NCBI RefSeq assembly: GCF_011043545.1
Contig: NZ_JAAKGP010000018.1
Coordinates: 1 to 39,684 of the forward strand
DNA length: 39,684 bases
DNA from: Rhodobacter sp. SGA-6-6
GTDB taxonomy: Bacteria > Pseudomonadota > Alphaproteobacteria > Rhodobacterales > Rhodobacteraceae
Reading direction: 5' to 3'
Shown in pieces: positions 9,314-18,814 of the stretch. Numbering within the stretch: the first letter of the stretch is position 1; each line of letters opens with the position of its first letter. Under the pieces are notes generated by a model, which had not been told where the DNA came from, did no database searches, and saw nothing but the letters and a program-made list of their open reading frames with translations. The translations under genes and the position numbers were made by a program.

Positions 9314-9433
9314 GACAACCTCAGGCTAACGGTGGCTGCCCCGACTATCCCGAAAGCCGACATTCACATGAAATACTTCATGGGCGTCTTTCATTCATTT
9401 CTGATATATCTCCCCGCATCGGGAGGTCCGGAC
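9314..9433. promoter_or_regulatory. Divergent promoter region with palindromic operator
   Basis: This 120-bp gap separates lysA (minus) from the LysR gene (plus). CATGAA (9367-9372) and TTCATG (9377-9382) form a perfect 6-bp dyad around ATAC, a plausible LysR-type operator. On the minus strand TTCATG followed after 17 bases by GATAGT is a weak sigma-70-like pair for lysA, so the dyad would overlap its -35. An AT-rich GATATAT lies upstream of the LysR gene, and its ribosome binding site GGGAGG is at 9421-9426. Promoter assignments are inferred. Confidence 0.5.
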
Positions 9434-10354
9434 ATGAAGCTGAACCAGCGCCAGATCGACGTGTTCAATGCGGTCATGGTGAACAAGAGCATCACCGCCG
9501 CCGCCGCCAAGCTCGGGAGTTCCCAGCCCACCCTCAGCCGCGAGATACGGGAGATCGAGAATCGGCTGGGCTTCGATCTTTTCCTGCGCTTCGGCAAGCG
9601 GCTGACACCCACCGAACAGGCGATTCTGCTGCATGAGGTGGTGCTGCGCTCTTTCGTCGGACTCGACGAGATCGGCCGCGCGGCCTCGGCGATCCGCACC
9701 CATAATGCCGCGAATTTCAGAATCGCGAGCATTCCCGCCTATGCGGAATCGGTCATCCCGCGGGTCATCCAGCGTTTTCTGAAAGGCCGGCACGCACTGC
9801 ATTTCTCGATCCATTCGCATGAGGAACCCTCGCTGCGGCACGAGATGACGACGCAGGTGTTCGACCTCGTTCTGGCCGAGAACCTGTTTGAACGCGACAG
9901 CGCCACCGGCACGACGGTATGCGCGGGCGATATGGTCTGCGTTCTGCCCCAGGGCCATCCGCTCGCCTCGCGCGCCGAACTGGCCCCTGCCGACTTCGCC
10001 GGCCAGCCCTTCATCTACTTCAGCCAGAACGACCCCTATCGCCACAAGCTCGATGTCGTGTTCCACGAGGCGGCGGTGGCGCGAGACTATGCCGCCGAGA
10101 CCACGACGGCAGCCAGCGTCTGCGCCATGGTCGCGGCAGGCGTCGGCATCTCGGTGATAAACCCGCTGACGGCGGCCAGCCACACCGGCGGGCCGGTGGT
10201 CTTTCGGCGCCTGTCCGTGCCGGTGCCGTATGAATTGTCCCTGTGGCACCCGGCGCGCAGCAACCGTCTCGCACAGATCAAACGCTTCATCACCTTCCTT
10301 GAGGAAGAGGCGGCCGGAATGGCGGACGAACTCGACCAGCACCTGCGCCCCTGA
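9434..10354 (+). CDS. LysR-family transcriptional regulator
   Basis: 306 residues from the ATG at 9434, eight bases after a GGGAGG ribosome binding site. The frame is open far upstream, but that part is antisense to lysA. The N-terminal 60 residues are a LysR winged helix-turn-helix (SITAAAAKLGSSQPTLSREI). The rest is a two-subdomain effector-binding region with PQGHPLA and AAGVGISVINP segments typical of the family. It is transcribed divergently from the lysA/peptide-transport operon, the usual arrangement for a LysR activator and its target. The inducer could be diaminopimelate, lysine or a D-amino-acid peptide. That is an inference from the target genes. Confidence 0.9.
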   Translation: MKLNQRQIDVFNAVMVNKSITAAAAKLGSSQPTLSREIREIENRLGFDLFLRFGKRLTPTEQAILLHEVVLRSFVGLDEIGRAASAIRTHNAANFRIASIPAYAESVIPRVIQRFLKGRHALHFSIHSHEEPSLRHEMTTQVFDLVLAENLFERDSATGTTVCAGDMVCVLPQGHPLASRAELAPADFAGQPFIYFSQNDPYRHKLDVVFHEAAVARDYAAETTTAASVCAMVAAGVGISVINPLTAASHTGGPVVFRRLSVPVPYELSLWHPARSNRLAQIKRFITFLEEEAAGMADELDQHLRP

Positions 10355-10356
10355 GT

Positions 10357-10746
10357 GTCCTGTCCCTCAAGGACCTCGCCGACAAGACCCGGCGCGGCTG
10401 GATCGAGGTCGGCAAATCCGACGACGACAATGCCTATGGCACGATGTGGTCAGCCTCCGTTGATCTGGGAGAGGTCGGCTGGCTGATCGTTGCAATCCCC
10501 GATTTCTCGCCCCCGAGCCATGGTTGGATCATCTTTACCGGCTGGATCGCGATGATCCTCGCCGGGTCGAGCCTCGTCTCGCTCTACGCCGCACGAAGGC
10601 TCAGCCGTCCTCTCGAACTGATGATAGAGCCCGCGCTGTTCAAGGAATTCTGCGACGCGTTCACCAGAGCCCGGAATTCGGCGGACAAGGCCGCGGACCT
10701 CCGTGGTTCAGAGTTCAGCCTGCTGCGCCCTGCCCCTCGGCGATAG
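10357..10746 (+). pseudogene. Fragment of a membrane sensor protein
   Basis: Immediately after the LysR stop, a frame encodes a soluble segment (DNAYGTMWSASV), a hydrophobic helix around GWIIFTGWIAMILAGSSLVS, and a HAMP-like start (AARRLSRPLELM), then unrelated-looking sequence to a stop at 10744-10746. This is the layout of the end of a periplasmic sensor domain, its second membrane helix and the start of a HAMP domain, as in sensor kinases or membrane cyclases. No start codon, full sensor domain or catalytic domain is present. It is best read as a remnant. The first ATG in frame is at 10444. Confidence 0.45.
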
Positions 10747-10827
10747 CCGAACCAACGAGGTCGACCGACATAAACAGGCGCATTCGATAATTGGGCAGCT
10801 CGCCAATACTGCGGCGGCAGGCGGCGG

Positions 10828-11130
10828 CTATCCTCCCTCCTGCCGCGGAGCGCCTTCGGCTTTGGTTTCGATGTCGGACATCTGCGGCAGCAGTCGATAA
10901 AGGTTCCGCTCGCTGATGCCGAGGATACGAGCCATCTCCCGCCGGTTGCCCCGCGTTTGGTCGAGCAGGTAGCGCAGATAGGCCGCGCGCAGGTGGTCGA
11001 GACTGGGTGGGGTCTCGAAGCGCAGCACGACCTCGCCGCTGCGCGACTTTCCGCATTTGACGCCCCCCGTTTTCGGACCGGCAGCCGGGTCGTTCCGGCC
11101 GCCTCCGACAGAGGGATTTCTATCTTTTCG
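10828..11130 (-). pseudogene. C-terminal Fis-type HTH fragment of a response regulator
   Basis: The frame is open on the minus strand from 11130 to a stop at 10828. Only the last 66 codons, from a GTG at 11028, look like protein. They contain a Fis/NtrC-type helix-turn-helix (YLRYLLDQTRGNRREMARIL followed by GISERNLYRLL), as found at the end of sigma-54-dependent or PrrA-like regulators. The preceding codons (about 34) are low-complexity and have no receiver or AAA+ sequence, so the gene is beheaded. A small independent Fis-like protein from the GTG is possible but less likely, given the other remnants nearby. Confidence 0.45.
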
Positions 11131-11133
11131 TCA

Positions 11134-11579
11134 TCAATTCAATTGTTTAAGTCTGGCTCCAAAAGGGCCGGGCCTGCCAAACTGGCAGGCGGCAAGGAGG
11201 TGGCACGGAAAGATCCAGAAAAGCCGGGCCTGCGAGACCAGCGGACAGGCCATCTCGATGGCGGTAGCCGCGATCATGCGGTCGAATGGATCCGGATGAT
11301 GCCATTCCATCGACCCGGACAGCATCGCCATCCGCGCGGTATATGGGGCGATGCGGAATCCCAGGGTCGAGCACAGGCTGTCGAGGCTGCCCGCATGGGG
11401 CAGCATCTCGTCCCATTTACCCTTCCGCGGCTTGATCGTGATCTCATGGAGGGCGCAGGGCGGGACGTGGATCGTCGTGCCGCTCTCCAGCAGGCTTCGC
11501 ACCCCGGCAGGAACGAGGGCGCGACCGGCGACCAGGCCAGCACATGCGTGTCGACGACGGCATGGCTCAAGCATCCCAC
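11134..11579 (-). pseudogene. Frameshifted PIN-domain toxin (VapC-like)
   Basis: One frame starts at 11579 (GTG, or TTG at 11570) and gives the PIN start AVVDTHVLAW with the first catalytic Asp. The homology then jumps to another minus-strand frame at about 11510-11530, which continues with HVPPCALHEITIK (second acidic residue) and HHPDPFDRMIAATAIEM (third acidic cluster). The C-terminus after SQARLF is not PIN-like and lacks the last conserved Asp. A frameshift plus a degraded end indicate an inactive toxin. It overlaps the antitoxin stop (TTGA), as in active pairs. Confidence 0.6.
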
Positions 11580-11746
11580 TCCGCGAGGTCTTCCGCGCTC
11601 ATGGGTTCGAGGAAGTCCGGAACCGAGCCCGGACTCACGACGCCCTTCAGAATGCCCAGGCGCACGCCTGTCCGGGCGACGGGCACAAGCCGCGCGGCGG
11701 GCTGCGGGAGAAAATTCGATGGCTTCCCCCCGGCTTCAGTCTGGTG
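11567..11746 (-). pseudogene. Truncated Phd/YefM-like antitoxin
   Basis: A 59-codon minus-strand frame without a plausible start ends in sequence typical of Phd-type antitoxin C-termini: PAARLVPVAR, then LGILKGVV, then an acidic tail EPMSAEDLAEWDA. The N-terminal DNA-binding half is missing because the frame is closed by a stop at 11747. It sits directly upstream of the frameshifted PIN toxin, so the two are a dead toxin-antitoxin operon cut off on the side where the metal ATPase gene begins. Confidence 0.5.
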
Positions 11747-11814
11747 TCAGGATGATGCGCTATCCGCCTTCCCAGCCACTGCCGTTCGGCACAGCCAGGA
11801 CCGAAACCTTGACC

Positions 11815-13701
11815 ATGACCCTTTCGCCCGACCGTGAGGTAGTGTTGACCGCGTTGACGCTGGCCGGGCTGGCGCTGGCCGCAGCTGCGGCCTTCATGGC
11901 GCCCGGCCCCTGGGGGCCTGCCGGCCTGATGCTGGTCTATCTGGCCGGCGGCCTGCCCGCCGCCGGGCGCGCGCTGGCCGCGCTCTGGCGCGATCATGTG
12001 CTGGACATCGACCTGTTGATGGTGATCGCCGCCCTGGCCGCCGCGGGGGTGGGCGCGGCGCTGGAAGGGGCGGTGCTGCTGACGCTGTTCAGCCTCTCGA
12101 CCACGCTGGAACACCGCGCCATGACCCGCGCCCGCCGCGCGGTCGAGGCGCTGATGGCGCTGCGCCCCGATACCGCGCTGCGACAGGCGCCCGACGGCTC
12201 GGTCGCCGAGGTTGCGGCCGCCGATCTGCGCCCCGGCGACATCGTGGTGCTGCGGCCAGGCGCGCGGGTGCCGGCGGATGGCACGCTGCTGGACGGCGAC
12301 GGCGCGCTGGACGAAGCGACGATCACCGGCGAATCGATGCCGGTCCACAAGCACCCCGGCGCCAAGGTGTTCGAGGCCACGGTGAACCTGAACGCCGTGC
12401 TGCGCGTCACCGTCTCGCGCCCCGTGGCCGACAGCACGGTTGCGCGCATGATCGCGCTGGTGACCGAGGCGCAGGCCGCCCGCGCCCCGTCCGAGCGGTT
12501 CAGCGAATGGTTCGGCCAGCGCTATACCGTGGCCGTGCTGGCCGGCGCGGTGCTGGCCTTCGGCCTGTTCCTCTGGCTCGGCTGGGGGCGGGAGGAGGCG
12601 CTTTACCGTGCGGCGGTGCTGCTGGTCGCGGCCAGCCCCTGCGCCGTGGTGATCTCGGTCCCCGCCGCGATCCTGTCGGCGCTGGCGGCGGCGGCGCGGG
12701 GCGGCGTGCTGTTCAAGGGCGGCGCGGCACTGGAGACGCTGGCAGAGGTCGAGACCTTCGCCTTCGACAAGACCGGCACCCTGACCACGGGCCGGGTGGA
12801 GGTGACGGGCATCGCGGCGCTGATCCCGGAAGACGGGTTCATGGCCCTGCTCGCCGGGCTGGAGGCGCAGGCCGAGCATCCGCTGGCCGAGGCGATCCGC
12901 CGCCATGCTGAGGCGCGCGGCATCGCCGCCGCGCCGGTCAAGGGTCTGGAGACGGCGCCGAGCGAGGGCATAAGGGGCCGCGACCGAGACAGCGCCGAGG
13001 TCTGGGCCGGCAATCCCCGCATGGCGGCCCGGATGGGCGCGCCGATCGACGCCCCGGCCCTGCGCGCACTGGCCGAAACCGCCGAGACGGTGATCTACCT
13101 CGGGCGCGGCGACCGGGTGCTGGGCGCGGTGACGGTGGCCGACCGGCCGCGCGAAACCTCGGCAACCGCACTGGCGGCGCTGCGCGCGGATGGCGTGGCG
13201 CGGCTGGTGATGATGACCGGCGACCGCCGCCCGGTGGGGCTGCGCATCGGTGCCGGGCTGGGCTTCGCGCCGCAAGACATCCACGCCGATCTGCTGCCCG
13301 GGGACAAGATGGCGCTGGTGGGCGAGTTGGCGCAGGACGGCCGCGTCGCGTTCGTCGGCGACGGGGTGAACGACGCCGCGGCGCTGGCGCGGTCGGATGT
13401 CGGCATCGCCATGGGCGTCGCCGGCAGCGAGGTGGCCTTGCAGGCCGCCGATGTGGCGCTGATGTCCGACGACATGGAACGGCTGGCGGCCGCCCGCCGC
13501 CTGGCCCGCCGCACAAGGCGGGTGATCCGGCAGAACCTGGGCTTCGCGCTGGCGGCGATGGCGGTGCTGGTGGCGTCGAGCCTGTTTCTGTCGCTGCCCC
13601 TGCCGCTCGCCGTGCTGGGGCACGAGGGCGGCACGGTGCTGGTGGTGCTGAACGGCCTGCGCCTCCTCGCCGACCCGATCCGCCGCAACGCGAGGGGCTG
13701 A
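11815..13701 (+). CDS. Heavy-metal P1B-4-type ATPase (probable Co/Fe or Zn exporter)
   Basis: About 628 residues from the ATG at 11815. An in-frame ATG at 11755 is an alternative, and neither has a strong ribosome binding site. Seen in order: membrane helices without an N-terminal heavy-metal domain, actuator motif TGES (171-174), SPC in the ion-binding helix (274-276), phosphorylation motif DKTGT (318-322), hinge GDGVND, and HEGGT (603-607) in the last membrane pair. SPC together with HEGGT defines subgroup P1B-4 (CoaT/CtpD/PfeT-like), which exports Co2+, Fe2+ and sometimes Zn2+ or Ni2+, unlike the CPC-type Cu or Zn pumps. The gene stands alone among remnants of other genes and looks intact. 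Its metal cannot be settled from sequence. Confidence 0.88.
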   Translation: MTLSPDREVVLTALTLAGLALAAAAAFMAPGPWGPAGLMLVYLAGGLPAAGRALAALWRDHVLDIDLLMVIAALAAAGVGAALEGAVLLTLFSLSTTLEHRAMTRARRAVEALMALRPDTALRQAPDGSVAEVAAADLRPGDIVVLRPGARVPADGTLLDGDGALDEATITGESMPVHKHPGAKVFEATVNLNAVLRVTVSRPVADSTVARMIALVTEAQAARAPSERFSEWFGQRYTVAVLAGAVLAFGLFLWLGWGREEALYRAAVLLVAASPCAVVISVPAAILSALAAAARGGVLFKGGAALETLAEVETFAFDKTGTLTTGRVEVTGIAALIPEDGFMALLAGLEAQAEHPLAEAIRRHAEARGIAAAPVKGLETAPSEGIRGRDRDSAEVWAGNPRMAARMGAPIDAPALRALAETAETVIYLGRGDRVLGAVTVADRPRETSATALAALRADGVARLVMMTGDRRPVGLRIGAGLGFAPQDIHADLLPGDKMALVGELAQDGRVAFVGDGVNDAAALARSDVGIAMGVAGSEVALQAADVALMSDDMERLAAARRLARRTRRVIRQNLGFALAAMAVLVASSLFLSLPLPLAVLGHEGGTVLVVLNGLRLLADPIRRNARG

Positions 13702-13704
13702 GCG

Positions 13705-14239
13705 GTCAACCGCGCGGCAAGAACATCGCGCGAACCCCTCGGCCTCGCCGGGATGGGCGAGGCCAACTCCAGCCGCCCCCGCGCCGCCCGCGCGATGCTG
13801 TCGGCGATGGCGAGGCCGAGGCCCGAACCGGGCGCCGAGGCCCCGGCGCGCTCGAACCGCCGGGTCAGCCGCGCCAGTTGATCGGGCGCAACCGCCGGGC
13901 CCCGGTTGGTCACCGCAAGCCGCCCGCCCGACCGCAGCGAGACCTCGGACCGGGGTATCGGGAATGCGCGACGGCGCGCGGTCCGGCAGGTCGGCCTTCA
14001 GCCACGCCGCCGCCCTCGCGCGAGAAATCGTCGAGCGTCATCGGCCGCAGCCGGGCGCGGGTCAGACACAGCACCCAAAGCCCGCCGAGCGGCAGCAGCG
14101 CAGCCACCGGCAAGGCCAGCGCCTGCAACGTATGCCACAGCGTTTCGCGCCGATGCGCCAGTGGTTCGGCCACCGCGAGGTCGCGCCGCAGGCTGGGCGG
14201 CCGGCTCATGCCCCTGCCCGGCCGAGGCGATAACTCGCG
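13705..14239 (-). pseudogene. Remnant of a QseC-like sensor histidine kinase
   Basis: On the minus strand, sequence near 14100-14200 encodes the second membrane region of a sensor kinase (AVEPLAHRRETLWHTLQ-type linker, then VAALLPLGGLWVL and an LRPM HAMP-like end). Near 13720-13960, in another frame, lies the end of a HATPase domain (SLRSGGRLAVTNRGPAVAP, then SGLGLAIADSIARAA). The phosphoacceptor His region and the N-box are absent, so internal deletions and frame changes have killed the gene. It converges on the metal ATPase gene and may once have been its regulator. That link is speculative. Confidence 0.55.
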
Positions 14240-14575
14240 GCAGGCTTCGGCATCGTAGGGAATGGGCACTTTGCCGGATCTGGTCGAGGGGATGACGGCT
14301 TCGGTTTTGGTCGCGGCCAGCCGGTCGCGCAGGCAGTTCGCGTCATGGCCCTTGTCGGCCAGCAGGCGGGCAGGCGCGGGACATCTGTCCAGGAGTGCGG
14401 GAGCTTCCGAGATGTCGGCATGGTTGCCGGGGCTGAGTGCAAAGGCGATTGCCCGCCCGCAACCCTCTGTCAGGGCGTGGATTTTGGTGATTGTCCCCCA
14501 CGCGAGCGCCTGATGGCCTGAATTTTCGCCCCCCTTTTCCGCCGTGTGCCGAACAGAGAGAACGCATATCATCAA
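14240..14575 (-). mobile_element. IS5-family transposase remnant
   Basis: A minus-strand frame encodes the middle of an IS5/IS427-type DDE transposase: TITKIHALTEG (for the usual TKIHAL), LSPGNHADISEA, LLADKGHDANCLRDRL with the catalytic Asp, and TEAVIPSTRSGKVPIPYD. The N-terminal third and the C-terminal DDE glutamate region are missing. At about 14240 the frame runs straight into sensor-kinase sequence, so the insertion interrupted that gene and then decayed. It lies 22 bases downstream of hupC. Confidence 0.65.
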
Positions 14576-14596
14576 TAGGATGGTTGGGTCTGGAGC

Positions 14597-15337
14597 CTAA
14601 TCCTCCTTGTCGTCCTTGAAAACCCGTGTGCCCGAGATCATCGTCGAGACGATGGACTGCCGGCTCATGATGTCCTCGCGGATGGCCACGTAGATGTGGA
14701 CGATCATGAAGATCACGATCCACCACATGCCCAGATGGTGCAAGGTGTGCAGCCGCTGGCTGTTCCATACGAGGCCAAGAACCCAGCCGAACAGGTCATG
14801 CGTCAGGCTGCCCTCCTGCGCGCCCTCGGCATAAAGCGCCAGTCCGGTGACGATCATGAAGCTGACGCCCAGGGTGATGAAGAAGAACATCGCCAGTTGC
14901 GCCAAGGGGTTGTGGCCGACGTATTTCTTCGGCTCCCTGGCGAGGAACAGATACCAGCTGATCTCGAACCAGACTTCGCGCCAGTAATCCACCCGCCAGA
15001 ACGGCACGTAGAAAAGCTGCCGCGCGTGGTGGTTGCCGACGAAGGCCCAGTAGATGCGGCCCAGGAAGCCGATGGTCAGCACCATGCCCGCGGCGAAATG
15101 GGCAAAGCGGATGTAGCCGAAGACGAACTGCTCCACCGCCTCGCCGATCTGCATCGAGGGGGGCGGCGAGCCGATGAAATAGCCAGTCAGGCACAGGATC
15201 AGGATCGCGGCGGCATTGACCCAGTGCCAGATGCGGACCGGGGCCTCGTAGACATAGACCGCGGTCTGGCGGCGGACCGTGCCCAGATCCTCGGGTGCCG
15301 CGTCATCGGCCGGGATGTTGGTGGTGGGGCTTGCCAT
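14597..15337 (-). CDS. hupC: [NiFe]-hydrogenase cytochrome b subunit
   Basis: 246 residues with four hydrophobic helices and the histidines that ligate two b-type hemes in HupC/HyaC proteins: RIWHW in helix 1, RFAHFAAG and NHHARQ around helix 2, and LHTLHHLGMW before helix 4. The protein anchors HupSL to the cytoplasmic membrane and passes electrons from H2 to the quinone pool. It starts 4 bases after the hupE stop on the same transcript. It is the last gene of the minus-strand hydrogenase operon. A transposase remnant follows. Confidence 0.95.
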   Translation of the reverse strand: MASPTTNIPADDAAPEDLGTVRRQTAVYVYEAPVRIWHWVNAAAILILCLTGYFIGSPPPSMQIGEAVEQFVFGYIRFAHFAAGMVLTIGFLGRIYWAFVGNHHARQLFYVPFWRVDYWREVWFEISWYLFLAREPKKYVGHNPLAQLAMFFFITLGVSFMIVTGLALYAEGAQEGSLTHDLFGWVLGLVWNSQRLHTLHHLGMWWIVIFMIVHIYVAIREDIMSRQSIVSTMISGTRVFKDDKED

Positions 15338-15341
15338 GGCG

Positions 15342-15914
15342 TCACCCCGCCATCAGCCAGAGGCCGGAAAGCGCGATCCCGGCGCCGAGCGCCCGTTGCG
15401 CAGCCGGCTGCGCGGCGACGGCGCGGGCGATGCCGACCCCCGCCAGATGCAGCGCGGCGGTCGAGATCAGGAACCCCGCCAGATAGGCAAGCGCATTGCC
15501 CGAGGCCTCGGTCGCATGGGCATGGCCATGGGCCGAGGCGAAGGCTGCGATTGCGGCAAGCGAGGCAAGCGTCACCCCGGCCCTCTGACCCCGGCGCGAG
15601 ACCAGCGTCAGGAGGCCGAACACCACGACCGAGCCGACAATCGCCGTCTCGACCATCGGATAGCCGATGCCCGCCCAAGAAAGGCCCGCGCCGGCAGCCA
15701 TGGCCGCGATGAAGGCCGCCGCCCCCGCCCAGAACCGCCGGGGCAGCACGAAGCCCGACCACAGACCCACCGCCAGCATCGCCAGCAGGTGGTCCGGCCC
15801 GAGGACGGGATGCCCGAGTCCGTGAAGAAAGCCGTTGGCCTCGCCCGCGCCGGTATGGGCCAGCGCAGGGCCGGCGACCACGGCGACGATGGCGGCAGTT
15901 GCTAGTTTCTTCAT
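15342..15914 (-). CDS. hupE: HupE/UreJ-family metal (probable nickel) permease
   Basis: 190 residues from the ATG at 15914, preceded by AGGAGAGGG. The upstream in-frame ATG lies inside hupL. A signal-peptide-like N-terminus ends at ALA (about residue 19). The family signature HPVLGPDH follows, then about six membrane segments and a small His-rich loop (AHGHAHA). HupE proteins are associated with nickel uptake for hydrogenase. In this operon it lies between the large subunit and cytochrome b genes, whereas in R. capsulatus hupC directly follows hupL. Confidence 0.9.
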   Translation of the reverse strand: MKKLATAAIVAVVAGPALAHTGAGEANGFLHGLGHPVLGPDHLLAMLAVGLWSGFVLPRRFWAGAAAFIAAMAAGAGLSWAGIGYPMVETAIVGSVVVFGLLTLVSRRGQRAGVTLASLAAIAAFASAHGHAHATEASGNALAYLAGFLISTAALHLAGVGIARAVAAQPAAQRALGAGIALSGLWLMAG

Positions 15915-15924
15915 GTCCCTCTCC

Positions 15925-17724
<1,800 letters not shown>

Positions 17725-17728
17725 GGTC

Positions 17729-18814
17729 TCAGCCCTCCGCTTTCTCTTGGGTCTTCTTCTGGGCGCGCTTCAGGGCGCTGATCGCGGCATGAACCGCCAC
17801 CGCGCCGCCGACCACCCCCGCCGCCGCCATGCCGACCTGATCGGCATTCGCCTCGATGCCGAACTGCTTGATGTTGGTCAGCCGGTCGTAGAAGCTGCCC
17901 TGATCCCAGAACCCGTCCTCGGAACAACCGATGCAGCCGTGACCCGACTGGATCGGGAAGCTGGTGCCCTCGTTCCAGCGCACGGTGGAACAGGCGTTGT
18001 AGGTGGTCGGCCCCTTGCAGCCCATCTTGTAGAGGCAATAGCCCTTGCGCGCGTTCTCGTCGTCCCAGTGTTCGACGAACTGGCCCGCGTCGAAATGCGG
18101 CCGGCGATAGCATTTGTCGTGGATGCGCTGGCCGTAGAACATCGCCGGCCGGCCCTGACGGTCAAGCTCGGGCAGGCGGTCGAAGGTCAGCATGTAGGTG
18201 ATGACGCCGGTCATCACCTCGGCGATCGGCGGGCAGCCCGGCACCTTGATGATCGGCTTGTCGGTGATGACCTTGTGCACGGGCGTGGCCCGCGTCGGGT
18301 TGGGTGCCGCGGCCTGCACGCAGCCGTAGGAGGCGCAGGCGCCCCAGCTGATCACCGCCTTGGCATGTTGGGCGGCATGTTTCAACTGTTCGACGAAGGG
18401 CTTGCCGCCGACGATGCAGAACATCCCGTCCTCGTTCAGCGGCGGGTTGCCCTCGACGGCGAGGATGTAGTTGCCCTTGTATTTCTGGATCGTTTCCTCC
18501 AGCGCCGCCTCGGCCGCATGGCCCGCCGCCGCCATCAGCGTGTGGCTGTAGTCGAGGCTGATCATCGACAGCACCACGTCCTTGGCCAGGGGATGCGCGC
18601 CCCGGATGAAACTCTCCGAACAGCAGGTGCATTCCAGTCCGTTGACCCAGATCACCGGGGTGCGGGGCTTGGTCTCCATCGCATGGGCAATCTTCGGCAC
18701 GAAGGCCGGCCCAAGGCCAAGGGCGCTGGCCGTCAGGGCGCAGTATTTCATGAAACTGCGCCGGGTGATCCCCTGCCTGCGCATCACCTCGTAGAAGGTT
18801 TCGATCTGGCTCAA
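17729..18814 (-). CDS. hupS: Uptake [NiFe]-hydrogenase small subunit (Tat precursor)
   Basis: 361 residues from a TTG start at 18814, chosen because a strong GGGGAGGG ribosome binding site sits 6 bases before it and the product begins like known HupS proteins ([15 protein letters not shown]). The Tat motif RRSFMK (Arg18-Arg19) and an AHA cleavage site near residue 45 are clear. Cysteines for three Fe-S clusters follow: ECTCCSESF and GACASYG near the N-terminus, and the CYRR, CLYKMGC and [11 protein letters not shown] groups. A hydrophobic segment near the C-terminus is the membrane anchor. The upstream gap is long enough for the operon's hydrogen-responsive promoter. Confidence 0.95.
   Translation of the reverse strand: MSQIETFYEVMRRQGITRRSFMKYCALTASALGLGPAFVPKIAHAMETKPRTPVIWVNGLECTCCSESFIRGAHPLAKDVVLSMISLDYSHTLMAAAGHAAEAALEETIQKYKGNYILAVEGNPPLNEDGMFCIVGGKPFVEQLKHAAQHAKAVISWGACASYGCVQAAAPNPTRATPVHKVITDKPIIKVPGCPPIAEVMTGVITYMLTFDRLPELDRQGRPAMFYGQRIHDKCYRRPHFDAGQFVEHWDDENARKGYCLYKMGCKGPTTYNACSTVRWNEGTSFPIQSGHGCIGCSEDGFWDQGSFYDRLTNIKQFGIEANADQVGMAAAGVVGGAVAVHAAISALKRAQKKTQEKAEG

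Noticed and set aside
11647-13623. Long minus-strand open frame opposite the P1B-4 ATPase
   Set aside because: It is antisense to an ATPase with all catalytic motifs. The frame is Gln/His/Arg-rich without any domain.
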